Part shown: in pieces, positions 34,085 to 41,691 of the stretch
Layout: each line of letters starts with the position of its first letter
Numbering within the stretch: position 1 is the stretch's first letter
NCBI GenBank assembly: GCA_016185345.1
Contig: JACPNS010000021.1
Coordinates: forward strand, 1-64,000
Length of the DNA: 64,000 nt
Direction of reading: 5' to 3'
From: Solirubrobacterales bacterium
GTDB lineage: Bacteria > Actinomycetota > Thermoleophilia > Solirubrobacterales > JACPNS01
The notes under the pieces: model-generated
What the model was told of the DNA's origin: nothing
The model's input: the letters and a program-made list of their open reading frames with translations, nothing else
Databases searched by the model: none
Made by a program: the position numbers and the translations under genes

Positions 34085-35562
34085 TCCTCGCGCTCGACGA
34101 GGGCACCACCGGCAGCAAGGCATTGCTGCTCGGCGACGACGGACGGATCGTCGCCACGCGCCAGCACGAGTTCACGCAGCACTTTCCGCATCCAGGTTGG
34201 GTCGAGCACGACGCCAACGAGATCTGGCAGGTGACAAGCGGAGTGGCGGCCGAGGTACTCGCCGCCGCGGGTGCTCGCGCGACTGACCTCAAAGGTGTGG
34301 GTATCACCAACCAACGCGAGACCACCGTCGTCTGGGATCGCGCCACCGGGGAGCCGCTGCACAACGCGATCGTCTGGCAGGACCGCCGCACGGCCGATCG
34401 CTGCCGTGAGCTTGTCGAGGCCGGACACCTACCGATCGTGCGCGAGCAGACAGGCCTCACGATCGACCCGTATTTCTCGGCAACGAAGATCGAGTGGCTG
34501 CTTCAGAACGTCGAAGGCCTCGCCGCGCGCCCGGCCGCCGAGGTCTGCTTCGGCACGATCGATTCCTGGCTTGCCTTCAAGCTCACGGGTCGCCACGTCA
34601 CCGACTACTCCAACGCCGCGCGCACGATGCTCTTTGACATCAACAAGCTCGCGTGGTCGATCGAGCTGTGCGAGATCTTTGGCGTCGATCCTGATTCGCT
34701 CCCCGAGGTCCTGCCTTCGCTCGGGCTCTTCGGTGAGACGGACCCGGGATTGTTCGGCGGCGCCTCGATTCCGCTTGCCGGTATGGCCGGCGATCAGCAG
34801 GCGGCGCTGTTTGGACAGGCTTGCTTTGCGCCGGGGAAGGCCAAGAACACTTACGGCACGGGCAGCTTCGTTCTGTTGAACGTGGGCGATGAGGCGCCCG
34901 CACCTGCTGATGGCCTGGTAGGAACGCTCGCGTGGGGAACTTCCGACACGGCGACCTATGCGTACGAGGCGAGCGTCTTCGTATCTGGCGCGGCAGTGCA
35001 GTGGCTGCGCGATGGACTGGGCCTGCTGCCCAACGCCGCCGAGACCGAAACGCTCGCGCGATCACTGGACTCCAACGATGGCGTCTACTTCGTGCCCGCC
35101 CTGACTGGCCTTGGCTCGCCCTACTGGGATCCAGACGCTCGTGGGGCGATCATGGGCCTGACTCGCGGCACGACCCGCGCGCACCTCGCTCGATCGGCGC
35201 TCGAGGCAATGGCCTACCAAACCGTTGACGCAGTTCGGGCGATGGAGGCGGCCTCCGGCCTGCCTTTGGGCGAACTGCACGCCGACGGCGGCGCCGTCGC
35301 CAATCACTGGCTGATGCAATTTCAGGCCGACGTCTTGGGCGCGCCCGTCGTCGTGCCGGAGATCACCGAGACCACTGGGTTTGGCGCGGGCATGATGGCC
35401 GGCATCACCACCGGAAGCTGGACGGCCGCTGAAGTCGAGACCCTCTGGCGCGAAGAATTCCGCTTCGAACCGCAGATGTCAGAATCGACGCGCGCGGCTC
35501 TGCTCGATGAGTGGGCCGCGACGGTTCAAAGCGTGCGCGAGCGCGGCGACACGAATGATTGA
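34081..35562 (+). CDS. glpK: Glycerol kinase GlpK
   Basis: A 493-residue FGGY-family kinase making sn-glycerol 3-phosphate. N-terminal ATP-binding ALDEGTTGSKALL, glycerol-binding WVEHDANEIW and TNQRETTVVWD, then the C-terminal signatures GLGSPYWDPDARGAIMG and ADGGAVANHWLMQFQAD. Length is standard. It overlaps the GT2 gene by ATGA and is followed 18 bases later by an acyltransferase. The product, glycerol 3-phosphate, is the acceptor for the first acylation in phospholipid synthesis, which makes the operon coherent. Confidence 0.95.
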   Translation: MILALDEGTTGSKALLLGDDGRIVATRQHEFTQHFPHPGWVEHDANEIWQVTSGVAAEVLAAAGARATDLKGVGITNQRETTVVWDRATGEPLHNAIVWQDRRTADRCRELVEAGHLPIVREQTGLTIDPYFSATKIEWLLQNVEGLAARPAAEVCFGTIDSWLAFKLTGRHVTDYSNAARTMLFDINKLAWSIELCEIFGVDPDSLPEVLPSLGLFGETDPGLFGGASIPLAGMAGDQQAALFGQACFAPGKAKNTYGTGSFVLLNVGDEAPAPADGLVGTLAWGTSDTATYAYEASVFVSGAAVQWLRDGLGLLPNAAETETLARSLDSNDGVYFVPALTGLGSPYWDPDARGAIMGLTRGTTRAHLARSALEAMAYQTVDAVRAMEAASGLPLGELHADGGAVANHWLMQFQADVLGAPVVVPEITETTGFGAGMMAGITTGSWTAAEVETLWREEFRFEPQMSESTRAALLDEWAATVQSVRERGDTND

Positions 35563-35580
35563 TCGAGAGGTGGTGGTGAC

Positions 35581-36348
35581 ATGGCAATGAAGGAGCAGGT
35601 CTACGTCGACGAGCGCGACGCCTCGGGCATGGAGGTCTACCACCGGCGCGTGCGCGAGAACAAGCCGAGTGCGATGTACGACCTCGTGCGCGTGCTGATG
35701 ACCAGCAGCTACGGCATGCTCGACCGCGTGGCGGCGATCGACGTCGAGAACGTCCCGCACGCCGACGGCACAATCTTCGTGCCCAATCACTTCAGCTTCA
35801 TCGACCACTTCTTCACCGGCATCCATCTGCGCCGCAAGCTCCAGTTCATGGCCAAGTCGCAGCTCTTCAAGCCGCCGCTTGATTTTGTTTACTCGCACGG
35901 TGGCGTCTTCCCCGTGATGCGCGGGAAGGGCGACAACGAGACCTTCATCACTGCACAGGCGATTCTCGATCGCGGCGGAGTGGTGCAGATGTACGCCGAG
36001 GGCGGACGCTCCCGCGACTACTACCCGACCGTCGCCAAGCGCGGCGCGGGGCAACTCGCGCTGACCAGCGGCGCGCCGGTCGTCCCTGTGGCGATCTACG
36101 GCTCGCAGTTCCTTCGTGACGTCAAGAAGCACTGGTTCCCAAAGGTCGTCGTGAGCTACGGACGGCCGGTTCAGTTCACGCAGGTGGCCGAGCCGACCAA
36201 GGAGCAGGCGCAGGCCGCCTCCGAGGAGATCTTTCACCGGGTGCTGGAAATGTGGTGGGGGATGGACGCCGAGTTCGAACCCAAGTGGCGCCAGAACGAG
36301 CGCGCCAGGACCGGCGAGGTCCCCCGCCGCACCTCCCCCGGGTCCTGA
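35581..36348 (+). CDS. 1-acyl-glycerol-3-phosphate acyltransferase-like (PlsC family) protein
   Basis: A 255-residue PlsC/LPLAT-family acyltransferase. The catalytic Hx4D motif is NHFSFID (about residues 62-68) and the glycerol-phosphate motif is YAEGGRSRD (EGTRS in the classical enzymes). VVPVAIYGSQFL is the fourth family block. It has no strong membrane anchor. It follows glpK directly, suggesting phosphatidate or glycolipid synthesis. The C-terminal 20 residues are charged and likely disordered. Confidence 0.85.
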   Translation: MAMKEQVYVDERDASGMEVYHRRVRENKPSAMYDLVRVLMTSSYGMLDRVAAIDVENVPHADGTIFVPNHFSFIDHFFTGIHLRRKLQFMAKSQLFKPPLDFVYSHGGVFPVMRGKGDNETFITAQAILDRGGVVQMYAEGGRSRDYYPTVAKRGAGQLALTSGAPVVPVAIYGSQFLRDVKKHWFPKVVVSYGRPVQFTQVAEPTKEQAQAASEEIFHRVLEMWWGMDAEFEPKWRQNERARTGEVPRRTSPGS

Positions 36349-36373
36349 TGCGTGCCCTGGACAAGGAGCGCGC

Positions 36374-37273
36374 CTAGTAGGACTCCTCGAGCGACGCGAA
36401 GAAGTCTGCGTCGTGGCCCGGGATGATCAGGGCGCTCGGGGTCATCTGTTTATATGCGCGAATCTCGCGGACTGACCGCTTGTAGTTGTGCTCGTCGGCC
36501 AGGATCAGCGGAAGGTCGCCGGTGCTCAAGGCTCGCTGCGAGTAGACCGCGTCACCCGCAATCAGGCACTCGCGATCCTTCAGCTTGACGACCACGGACA
36601 TGTGGCCGCTCGTGTGACCAGGAGTGGATACGAGCACCACCGTCTGGTCACCGAAGAGATCGACCGATCGCCCGAACGATGCGAAGGAATTCACTTCGGC
36701 GGCTTCAAAGTCGACCAGTCGAATGTCGTGGCCGAGGTCGAACTGCTTGCGGATGTAGCCGCGTGCCAGCGCCTTGCCGGCATGCGCGCTGCGCCACTCC
36801 TTCTTGTTGACGACGACCACGGCATCCTCGACCTCGTTCAGCGATCCTGCGTGGTCGAAATGTAGGTGGGTCATGACGACCACGTCGATCCCGCCGCGCG
36901 AAATCCCGAGCGCTCGCAAGCGCGCCGGGAGCGGCTGCTCCTCGGTGGCGCGATTGACATACATGCGTGAAGCGACCGGGCCGAGCGCCGCCTTTGGATC
37001 ATGCGCGGTCGCAGCGGGCAACCCAGTGTCGATCAAGATCCGCCCGGCCTTCGGGTGCTCAAGCAAGAAGATCGGGCAGGGCGTCCAGTGGTCGAACCTC
37101 CTCCGGGCCCCACGCCACAAAGCCCGCGGATAGGCAAGCGGTTCGTCAATGCGATGAAGAAAGCCGCGCGGAACACCTGACTCGCCGGTAGAGAAGGGCC
37201 TGAGAGTGACGAACGCACCCGCAGATCCTCCGGGCAGCGGCGTACGCAACACTGGTGTGTCGATCTCCGCCAT
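36374..37273 (-). CDS. MBL-fold hydrolase, N-acyl homoserine lactonase-like
   Basis: A 299-residue metallo-beta-lactamase fold protein. The zinc motif MTHLHFDHAGSL, the GHTSGHMSV segment, AGDAVYSQRAL and IIPGHDADFF give all ligands of the AiiA-type lactonase group. Lactonase activity is only one possibility in this family. A TAGATT -10 box ends 6 bases before ATG 37273 (leaderless). It is convergent with plsC, and a terminator upstream isolates it from the SDR gene. Confidence 0.82.
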   Translation of the reverse strand: MAEIDTPVLRTPLPGGSAGAFVTLRPFSTGESGVPRGFLHRIDEPLAYPRALWRGARRRFDHWTPCPIFLLEHPKAGRILIDTGLPAATAHDPKAALGPVASRMYVNRATEEQPLPARLRALGISRGGIDVVVMTHLHFDHAGSLNEVEDAVVVVNKKEWRSAHAGKALARGYIRKQFDLGHDIRLVDFEAAEVNSFASFGRSVDLFGDQTVVLVSTPGHTSGHMSVVVKLKDRECLIAGDAVYSQRALSTGDLPLILADEHNYKRSVREIRAYKQMTPSALIIPGHDADFFASLEESY

Positions 37274-37279
37274 TGCCGA

Positions 37280-37285
37280 AATCTA
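37280..37285 (-). promoter_or_regulatory. -10 box of the lactonase-like gene (leaderless)
   Basis: TAGATT on the minus strand is followed by 6 bases and ATG 37273, with no ribosome site. The same hexamer precedes the lipoprotein at 43797-44351. Confidence 0.45.
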
Positions 37286-37304
37286 CGCCCCCGACCGGAG
37301 GGCA

Positions 37305-37338
37305 AGAAAAAGGCCCTCCCGCGTAAGCGAGAGGGCCC
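37305..37338 (-). terminator. Rho-independent terminator of the SDR/acyl-CoA dehydrogenase unit
   Basis: On the minus strand GGCCCTCTCGC, a TTAC loop and GCGGGAGGGCC (37337-37312) form an 11-bp stem with one mismatch, followed by TTTTTCTT (37311-37304). This is the only textbook hairpin-plus-T-tract terminator I found in the window. It lies 26 bases beyond the SDR stop. Confidence 0.88.
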
Positions 37339-37363
37339 GATTCAGATCAGTCATTTCGCGGTA

Positions 37364-38209
37364 CTAGAACGCCATGCCGCCGAACATGCCGCCCGTGATG
37401 TTGAGCACCTGGCCGTGCACGTAGTTGCTGTGCGGGCTCGCCAGGAAGAAGATCGGCGCTGCCGCCTCTTCCGGAGTTGCCGGGCGACCGAGCGGAATCA
37501 GCATGTTCGCCATCTGGCGCATCTGTTCCGGGATGCCGAGCTGGATGGACTCGCCGTCCTTTTCGATCGTCTCTGCATTCTCCTTGGCGGCCGTGAGGCG
37601 CGTCTCGACGAAGCCGAAGGCGACGGCGTTGACGTTGACCTTGAACTGACCCCACTCCTTGGCGACGGTCTTGGTCAGACCGACGACAGCGAGCTTGCCC
37701 GAGCTGTAGTTGGCCTGGCCGGCGTTGCCGAACATTCCCGAGGTCGATGACACGTTGACGATCTTGCGGAAGACTTCCTTGCCCTCTGCGCGCTCGGCCT
37801 TGGCCGGCTCGCGGAAGTACGGGGCCGCTTCGCGGATCATCTGGAACGGAGCCTTGACGTGGACGTTGAGCATTGCGTCCCACTGCTCGTCGGTGATCTT
37901 GTGCACCGGGGCGTCCCAGGTGTATCCGGCATTGTTGATCAGGATGTCGATCTGACCGAACTCGTCGATCGTCTTCTTGACGATTGCGGCGGGGATCCCG
38001 TCGGCAGTGATGTCGCCGCCGATCGAGACGGTGTTTCCGGCGATGTCGCCCGCGGCCTGCTCGGCGATGTCGCCGTCGAGGTCGGTGATGACAACGTTGG
38101 CGCCAGAGCCTGCGAGCAGCTCTGCGGTGGAACGGCCGATGCCACGGGCCGAGCCGGTGACGATGGCGGTCTTGCCCTCAAGCAGACCGGGAATGACGAG
38201 GTCACTCAT
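37364..38209 (-). CDS. Short-chain dehydrogenase/reductase (3-oxoacyl reductase/FabG-like)
   Basis: A 281-residue SDR oxidoreductase. The nucleotide motif TGSARGIGRS (about 19-28), NNAG (about 92-95), the catalytic Ser in NVSSTSGMFG and the YSSGK catalytic pair are intact. GRPATPEEAAAPIFFLAS fits FabG/HSD-type enzymes. An insertion (REPAKAERAEGKEVF) precedes the catalytic Ser. It lies 68 bases after the acyl-CoA dehydrogenase and likely shares its transcript, so a 3-hydroxyacyl-CoA dehydrogenase role is plausible. Confidence 0.87.
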   Translation of the reverse strand: MSDLVIPGLLEGKTAIVTGSARGIGRSTAELLAGSGANVVITDLDGDIAEQAAGDIAGNTVSIGGDITADGIPAAIVKKTIDEFGQIDILINNAGYTWDAPVHKITDEQWDAMLNVHVKAPFQMIREAAPYFREPAKAERAEGKEVFRKIVNVSSTSGMFGNAGQANYSSGKLAVVGLTKTVAKEWGQFKVNVNAVAFGFVETRLTAAKENAETIEKDGESIQLGIPEQMRQMANMLIPLGRPATPEEAAAPIFFLASPHSNYVHGQVLNITGGMFGGMAF

Positions 38210-38277
38210 GGTGAATTGGATCTCTTTCTTGGTGGGATGGAGGTATTACGAAAAGGTCTTGATTTCTGCGCGCGAGC

Positions 38278-39459
38278 TTAGAAGCCGTAGCTCCGACCGA
38301 TGACGTCGAGCATCACTTCATCAGTACCGGCGCCGATGCGGTTCAAGCGCATGTCACGCCAGGCCCGCTCGATCCCGTACTCCTTCATGTAGCCCCAGCC
38401 GCCGTGAATCTGCAGGCACTCGTCGGTGATCTCGCAGCCGATCTGCGAGGAGAAGAGCTTGGCCTGTGAGATTTCGCGCACCGGGTACTCGCCGCGGTCA
38501 ACAAGCCACGCGGTGTAGTAGTTCAGCTGGCGTGCGGCCTCGAGCTTCGTGCTCATCGCGGCGATCTTGTGACGGATCGCCTGGAACTTGCCGATCGGGC
38601 GGCCGAAAGCCTGGCGCTCTTTCGCGTATTCCATTGTCTGGTCAAGCACACGCTGCGCGCCGGCAACGCAAGCACAGGCGGCAACCATGCGCTCGCTCTG
38701 CAGCTCCCACATGATGTTGTAGAAACCTTTGCCTTCCTCGCCGAGCATGTTCGCTGCGGGAACGCGCATGTCGGTGAATGAAAGCTCCGCGGTGTCAGAG
38801 GCGTGCATGCCGAGCTTCTCGAGCCGACGCGAGATCCCGTAGCCCGGAGTGTCGGTGTCAACGACAAACAGCGTGAAGCCTTCGAAGCCCTTGGTGTCGT
38901 CGGTCTTGGTGACGAGCACGATCGCATCTGCACGCAGACCGTTGGTGATGAAGACCTTCGAGCCGTTGATCACGTAATCGTCGCCGTCCCGCACGGCGCG
39001 TGTCTTGATCGCGGCCACGTCGGATCCGGCGTCGGGCTCTGTGATGCCCAGCGCGAGGATGATGTCGCCGGCGATCGCGCCCTTCAAGTACTTCTGCTTG
39101 ATCTCTTCGCTGCCGAATTTGGCGATCGGCGGCATCGCCATGTCGGTCTGGACCGCAATTCCCATGTTCAACCCGCCGCTGTTCGAGTAAGCCATCGCCT
39201 CAGCCCGCACGACCGAGGTGAAGTAGTCGCCGCCCTGTCCGCCGTACTCCTCGGGCTGGGTGAGGCCGAGGAAACCAAGGTCTCCCATGCGCTTGATCAC
39301 CGAGTCTGGGAACGTGGTTTCTTCCCACTCTTCTGCATTGGGGGCGAGCTCTGTCTTGGCAAACCGCTCGATCGTTTCGCGCAACTGCTCGTGCTCGTCG
39401 TTGAAGATGAAGTGCCGCGTGTTGGCGGCGAAGTCAGGCTTGATCGTTGCTGATTCCAT
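38278..39459 (-). CDS. Acyl-CoA dehydrogenase
   Basis: A 393-residue FAD enzyme that introduces the alpha-beta double bond into acyl-CoAs. FAD/substrate motifs: LALGITEPDAGSDVAAIKT, YVINGSKVFITNG, SERMVAACACVAGAQRVLD, ERQAFGRPIGKFQAI and the C-terminal IHGGWGYMKEYGIERAWRD. The last lines match the short/medium-chain family. A GGAGG ribosome site lies 9 bases before ATG 39459. Its promoter region carries an operator at 39497-39523 shared with the acyl-CoA operon at 45997, so both are probably under one repressor. Confidence 0.93.
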   Translation of the reverse strand: MESATIKPDFAANTRHFIFNDEHEQLRETIERFAKTELAPNAEEWEETTFPDSVIKRMGDLGFLGLTQPEEYGGQGGDYFTSVVRAEAMAYSNSGGLNMGIAVQTDMAMPPIAKFGSEEIKQKYLKGAIAGDIILALGITEPDAGSDVAAIKTRAVRDGDDYVINGSKVFITNGLRADAIVLVTKTDDTKGFEGFTLFVVDTDTPGYGISRRLEKLGMHASDTAELSFTDMRVPAANMLGEEGKGFYNIMWELQSERMVAACACVAGAQRVLDQTMEYAKERQAFGRPIGKFQAIRHKIAAMSTKLEAARQLNYYTAWLVDRGEYPVREISQAKLFSSQIGCEITDECLQIHGGWGYMKEYGIERAWRDMRLNRIGAGTDEVMLDVIGRSYGF

Positions 39460-39496
39460 CGTTGATCCTCCGCAGGGTCGGGCTCGGTGAAAGTGG

Positions 39497-39523
39497 AAAG
39501 TAAGAAGTCCTAGTTCTTACTTT
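39497..39523. promoter_or_regulatory. Operator O1 upstream of the acyl-CoA dehydrogenase
   Basis: AAAGTAAGAA, a 7-base spacer GTCCTAG, and TTCTTACTTT form a perfect 10-bp inverted repeat. On the minus strand TAAAGT (39525-39520), a likely -10 box, is embedded in one arm, so a bound protein would block the promoter. The 27-bp site matches O2 at 45947-45973 in length, spacing and most bases. Confidence 0.75.
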
Positions 39524-39561
39524 ATCCGAAGCGCACTGAAACCTGCGGCCGATTCCGCGTT

Positions 39562-39567
39562 TAGTCT
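39562..39567 (+). promoter_or_regulatory. -10 box of the first GT-C-like gene (leaderless)
   Basis: TAGTCT is followed by 9 bases and GTG 39577. No ribosome binding site is present. It lies 39 bases beyond operator O1, so the two divergent promoters may affect each other. Confidence 0.4.
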
Positions 39568-39576
39568 CGCCGGGAC

Positions 39577-41691
39577 GTGAAAGCAAACTTTGCAGAATGG
39601 CGCAGTGACGCCGGCGCCTGGCTGCGCGAGCGCGGGCTGGAAATTTGGATCATCACCGGCATCTGGGCCATCCTGACGGTGATCATCTACCTGCTCGCGA
39701 CCGGTCACGAGTCTCCGCGTAGGTACCAGGACGAATTCCTCTTCTGGGCGCTGGCAAAGAACTGGGCTGGCGGCGACGGCTTGACCTGGCGTGGCACAGG
39801 TCTGCAGATGCGCAGTGCGCTCTATCCGATTCTTCTCGCGCCCGCTTTCTGGTTCGCCAACTCCGTACCTGGTCAGTACACCGGGGTGCATCTGATCAGC
39901 TCAATGATGATCGTCGCCACGATTTTCCCGGCGTATCTGATGGGTCGCCTGTACATGGACCGCTGGCGCGCGCTGGTTGTGGCGCTGCTGGTCGTTTCCG
40001 TTCCGGCGATGAACTACGCCGGGGTCATCGGAACCGAGAACCTCGGCTATCTGCTCTTCACAGCGGCCTGCGGCGGGATCCTGCTTTCGCTGGCTCGTCC
40101 GAGACCGAGAAATACGCTGCTCGCCTTCGCGCTGGTGCTCGCCGCGATGCTGTCTCGAACGCAGTTCATCGTTCTGTTGCCGATCTTCACTGGCACGTTG
40201 CTCATGGCCGCCGTAATGGGCCCCCCGGGCAATCGCGTGGACTACCTGAAAGAGCGGCGCTCGGTCTGGACGACGCTGGTAGCGCTGGCTGCGCTCGGCG
40301 GGCTGTTCATATTGGTGCAGGGAAAGGGCGCCTTCGGTCTCTACGGCGGAGTGTTCGAAGGCATCCCTCTCGAGTTCTCCGCGTTGTGGTTCTGGGTGAA
40401 GGCATTCACCGCGGATGTCTACCTGCTCAGCGCGATAGTCCCCGTGATCGCGACGCTTGCGATGTTTGGCCGCGCCGAAAACCGACGCGATCCCTTGATC
40501 GGCGCGCTGCTCGCTCTGGCGGTGATCGCCTCGATCGTCTTCATCGCGCAGATCTCCTGGTTCTCGGCCACCAATCCGTACCAGTGGCGCGCGCGGCACA
40601 TTTTTTACGAGCGCTACATGTTCTACCTCGGCCCGATCTTTTTCCTCGGATTCCTGGCCTCTTGGAAACGGGTGTCCTGGACTTCGGCGCTCGTCTCAGT
40701 TGCGGTCGCGACGGCGATCATCAGCGGCTTCCAGACCGATGCCGTGCTCGTGCCGTTCTCATACGACTCTTTCGGTCTGACCACGATCGCGAGCTGGATG
40801 GCCAATAACCCGGCCTCCGCGCCAAAGATCGGGATGTTGTTGGCTCGGCTGACGTTCCTGCTGGGCGTGGTCTACGTGCTCTCAACGATCGACCACAAGC
40901 TGGTGCGAAAAATCCTCTATTGCGTGTTGGTCGCCGTAACATTCGTCTGGTTGATTCAGGCTCAGGCCAAGACTTGGCAGGACGCCCGCAAGTATTCAGC
41001 GCAGGCATTCGAGCTGGTCCCCAAGCCTGCAAACTTCATCGACCAGAACACCGATGAGGAGGTCGGCATGATCATCACATCCACCGATGACCCGCTGTCC
41101 TACTTCACGACAGAGTTCTGGAACAACCGCGTCGTGCGGGCGTTTGCGACCGATGCCAAGCCGATCGTTTCCCCGATCATGTATTCGCCCAAATGCAAGT
41201 TCGACTGGACGAGGACCGGCGAGATCCTTGGCACGGGTTGTGACCTGGTGCCAAACGCCTGGTACCTGCGCAGCGACACCGTCGCGATGCACCTGAAGGA
41301 CGAAACAAAGCGCGTGAATCCGTCGCCCGCCTGGCCGACGATGACGCTGATGGTTGGCGGGGCCCCGCCGAGAATGCTCTCGTTGATAGATGGTCGCAAC
41401 GTGCGTTCGGGCATAGTCTCGGGCGCGCTGAACACGCGGACCTTCCTCGACAAGCCGGGCAAGCTCCGCTTCAAGATTCGCGGCTCCGAGTCCACGGCCG
41501 TCCTGCGGACGCCAAGCGGCAAGTCCGTGGTCGTCCAGCCCGGCAAGAGCGGCGAGCTGACGATGGACTTGTCAGCCAACGAAACGTATTCGACATTCAC
41601 GGTCAAAACGCCCGGCGGCATACAAAGTGAAGTCTTTCTGGACGACCTGAGCGTGCAGGAGCCTGACGGCAAATGGCAGTCCATTCTCTGA
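39577..41691 (+). CDS. Polytopic membrane protein, GT-C glycosyltransferase-like (copy 1)
   Basis: A 704-residue protein with about 11-12 membrane helices in residues 20-480 and a soluble beta-rich C-terminal domain (about 490-704). After TM1 the loop YQDEFLFWALAKNWAGG then DGLTWRG has the acidic pair typical of GT-C mannosyl/arabinosyltransferase-like enzymes. A later signature is HIFYERYMFYLGPIFFLGF. The acceptor and sugar are unknown, and no precise family was recognised. The start is GTG 39577 behind TAGTCT. It overlaps a 706-residue paralogue by 19 bases, so the two are co-translated. Confidence 0.7.
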   Translation: MKANFAEWRSDAGAWLRERGLEIWIITGIWAILTVIIYLLATGHESPRRYQDEFLFWALAKNWAGGDGLTWRGTGLQMRSALYPILLAPAFWFANSVPGQYTGVHLISSMMIVATIFPAYLMGRLYMDRWRALVVALLVVSVPAMNYAGVIGTENLGYLLFTAACGGILLSLARPRPRNTLLAFALVLAAMLSRTQFIVLLPIFTGTLLMAAVMGPPGNRVDYLKERRSVWTTLVALAALGGLFILVQGKGAFGLYGGVFEGIPLEFSALWFWVKAFTADVYLLSAIVPVIATLAMFGRAENRRDPLIGALLALAVIASIVFIAQISWFSATNPYQWRARHIFYERYMFYLGPIFFLGFLASWKRVSWTSALVSVAVATAIISGFQTDAVLVPFSYDSFGLTTIASWMANNPASAPKIGMLLARLTFLLGVVYVLSTIDHKLVRKILYCVLVAVTFVWLIQAQAKTWQDARKYSAQAFELVPKPANFIDQNTDEEVGMIITSTDDPLSYFTTEFWNNRVVRAFATDAKPIVSPIMYSPKCKFDWTRTGEILGTGCDLVPNAWYLRSDTVAMHLKDETKRVNPSPAWPTMTLMVGGAPPRMLSLIDGRNVRSGIVSGALNTRTFLDKPGKLRFKIRGSESTAVLRTPSGKSVVVQPGKSGELTMDLSANETYSTFTVKTPGGIQSEVFLDDLSVQEPDGKWQSIL

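Noticed and set aside
35479-36237. 252-codon leftward open frame opposite the acyltransferase
   Set aside because: His/Val/Leu-rich antisense shadow of the PlsC-family gene, with no recognisable motif.
36374-37273. Quorum-quenching homoserine lactonase
   Set aside because: The MBL motifs fit the AiiA group, but many members have other substrates; only 'lactonase-like' is justified.
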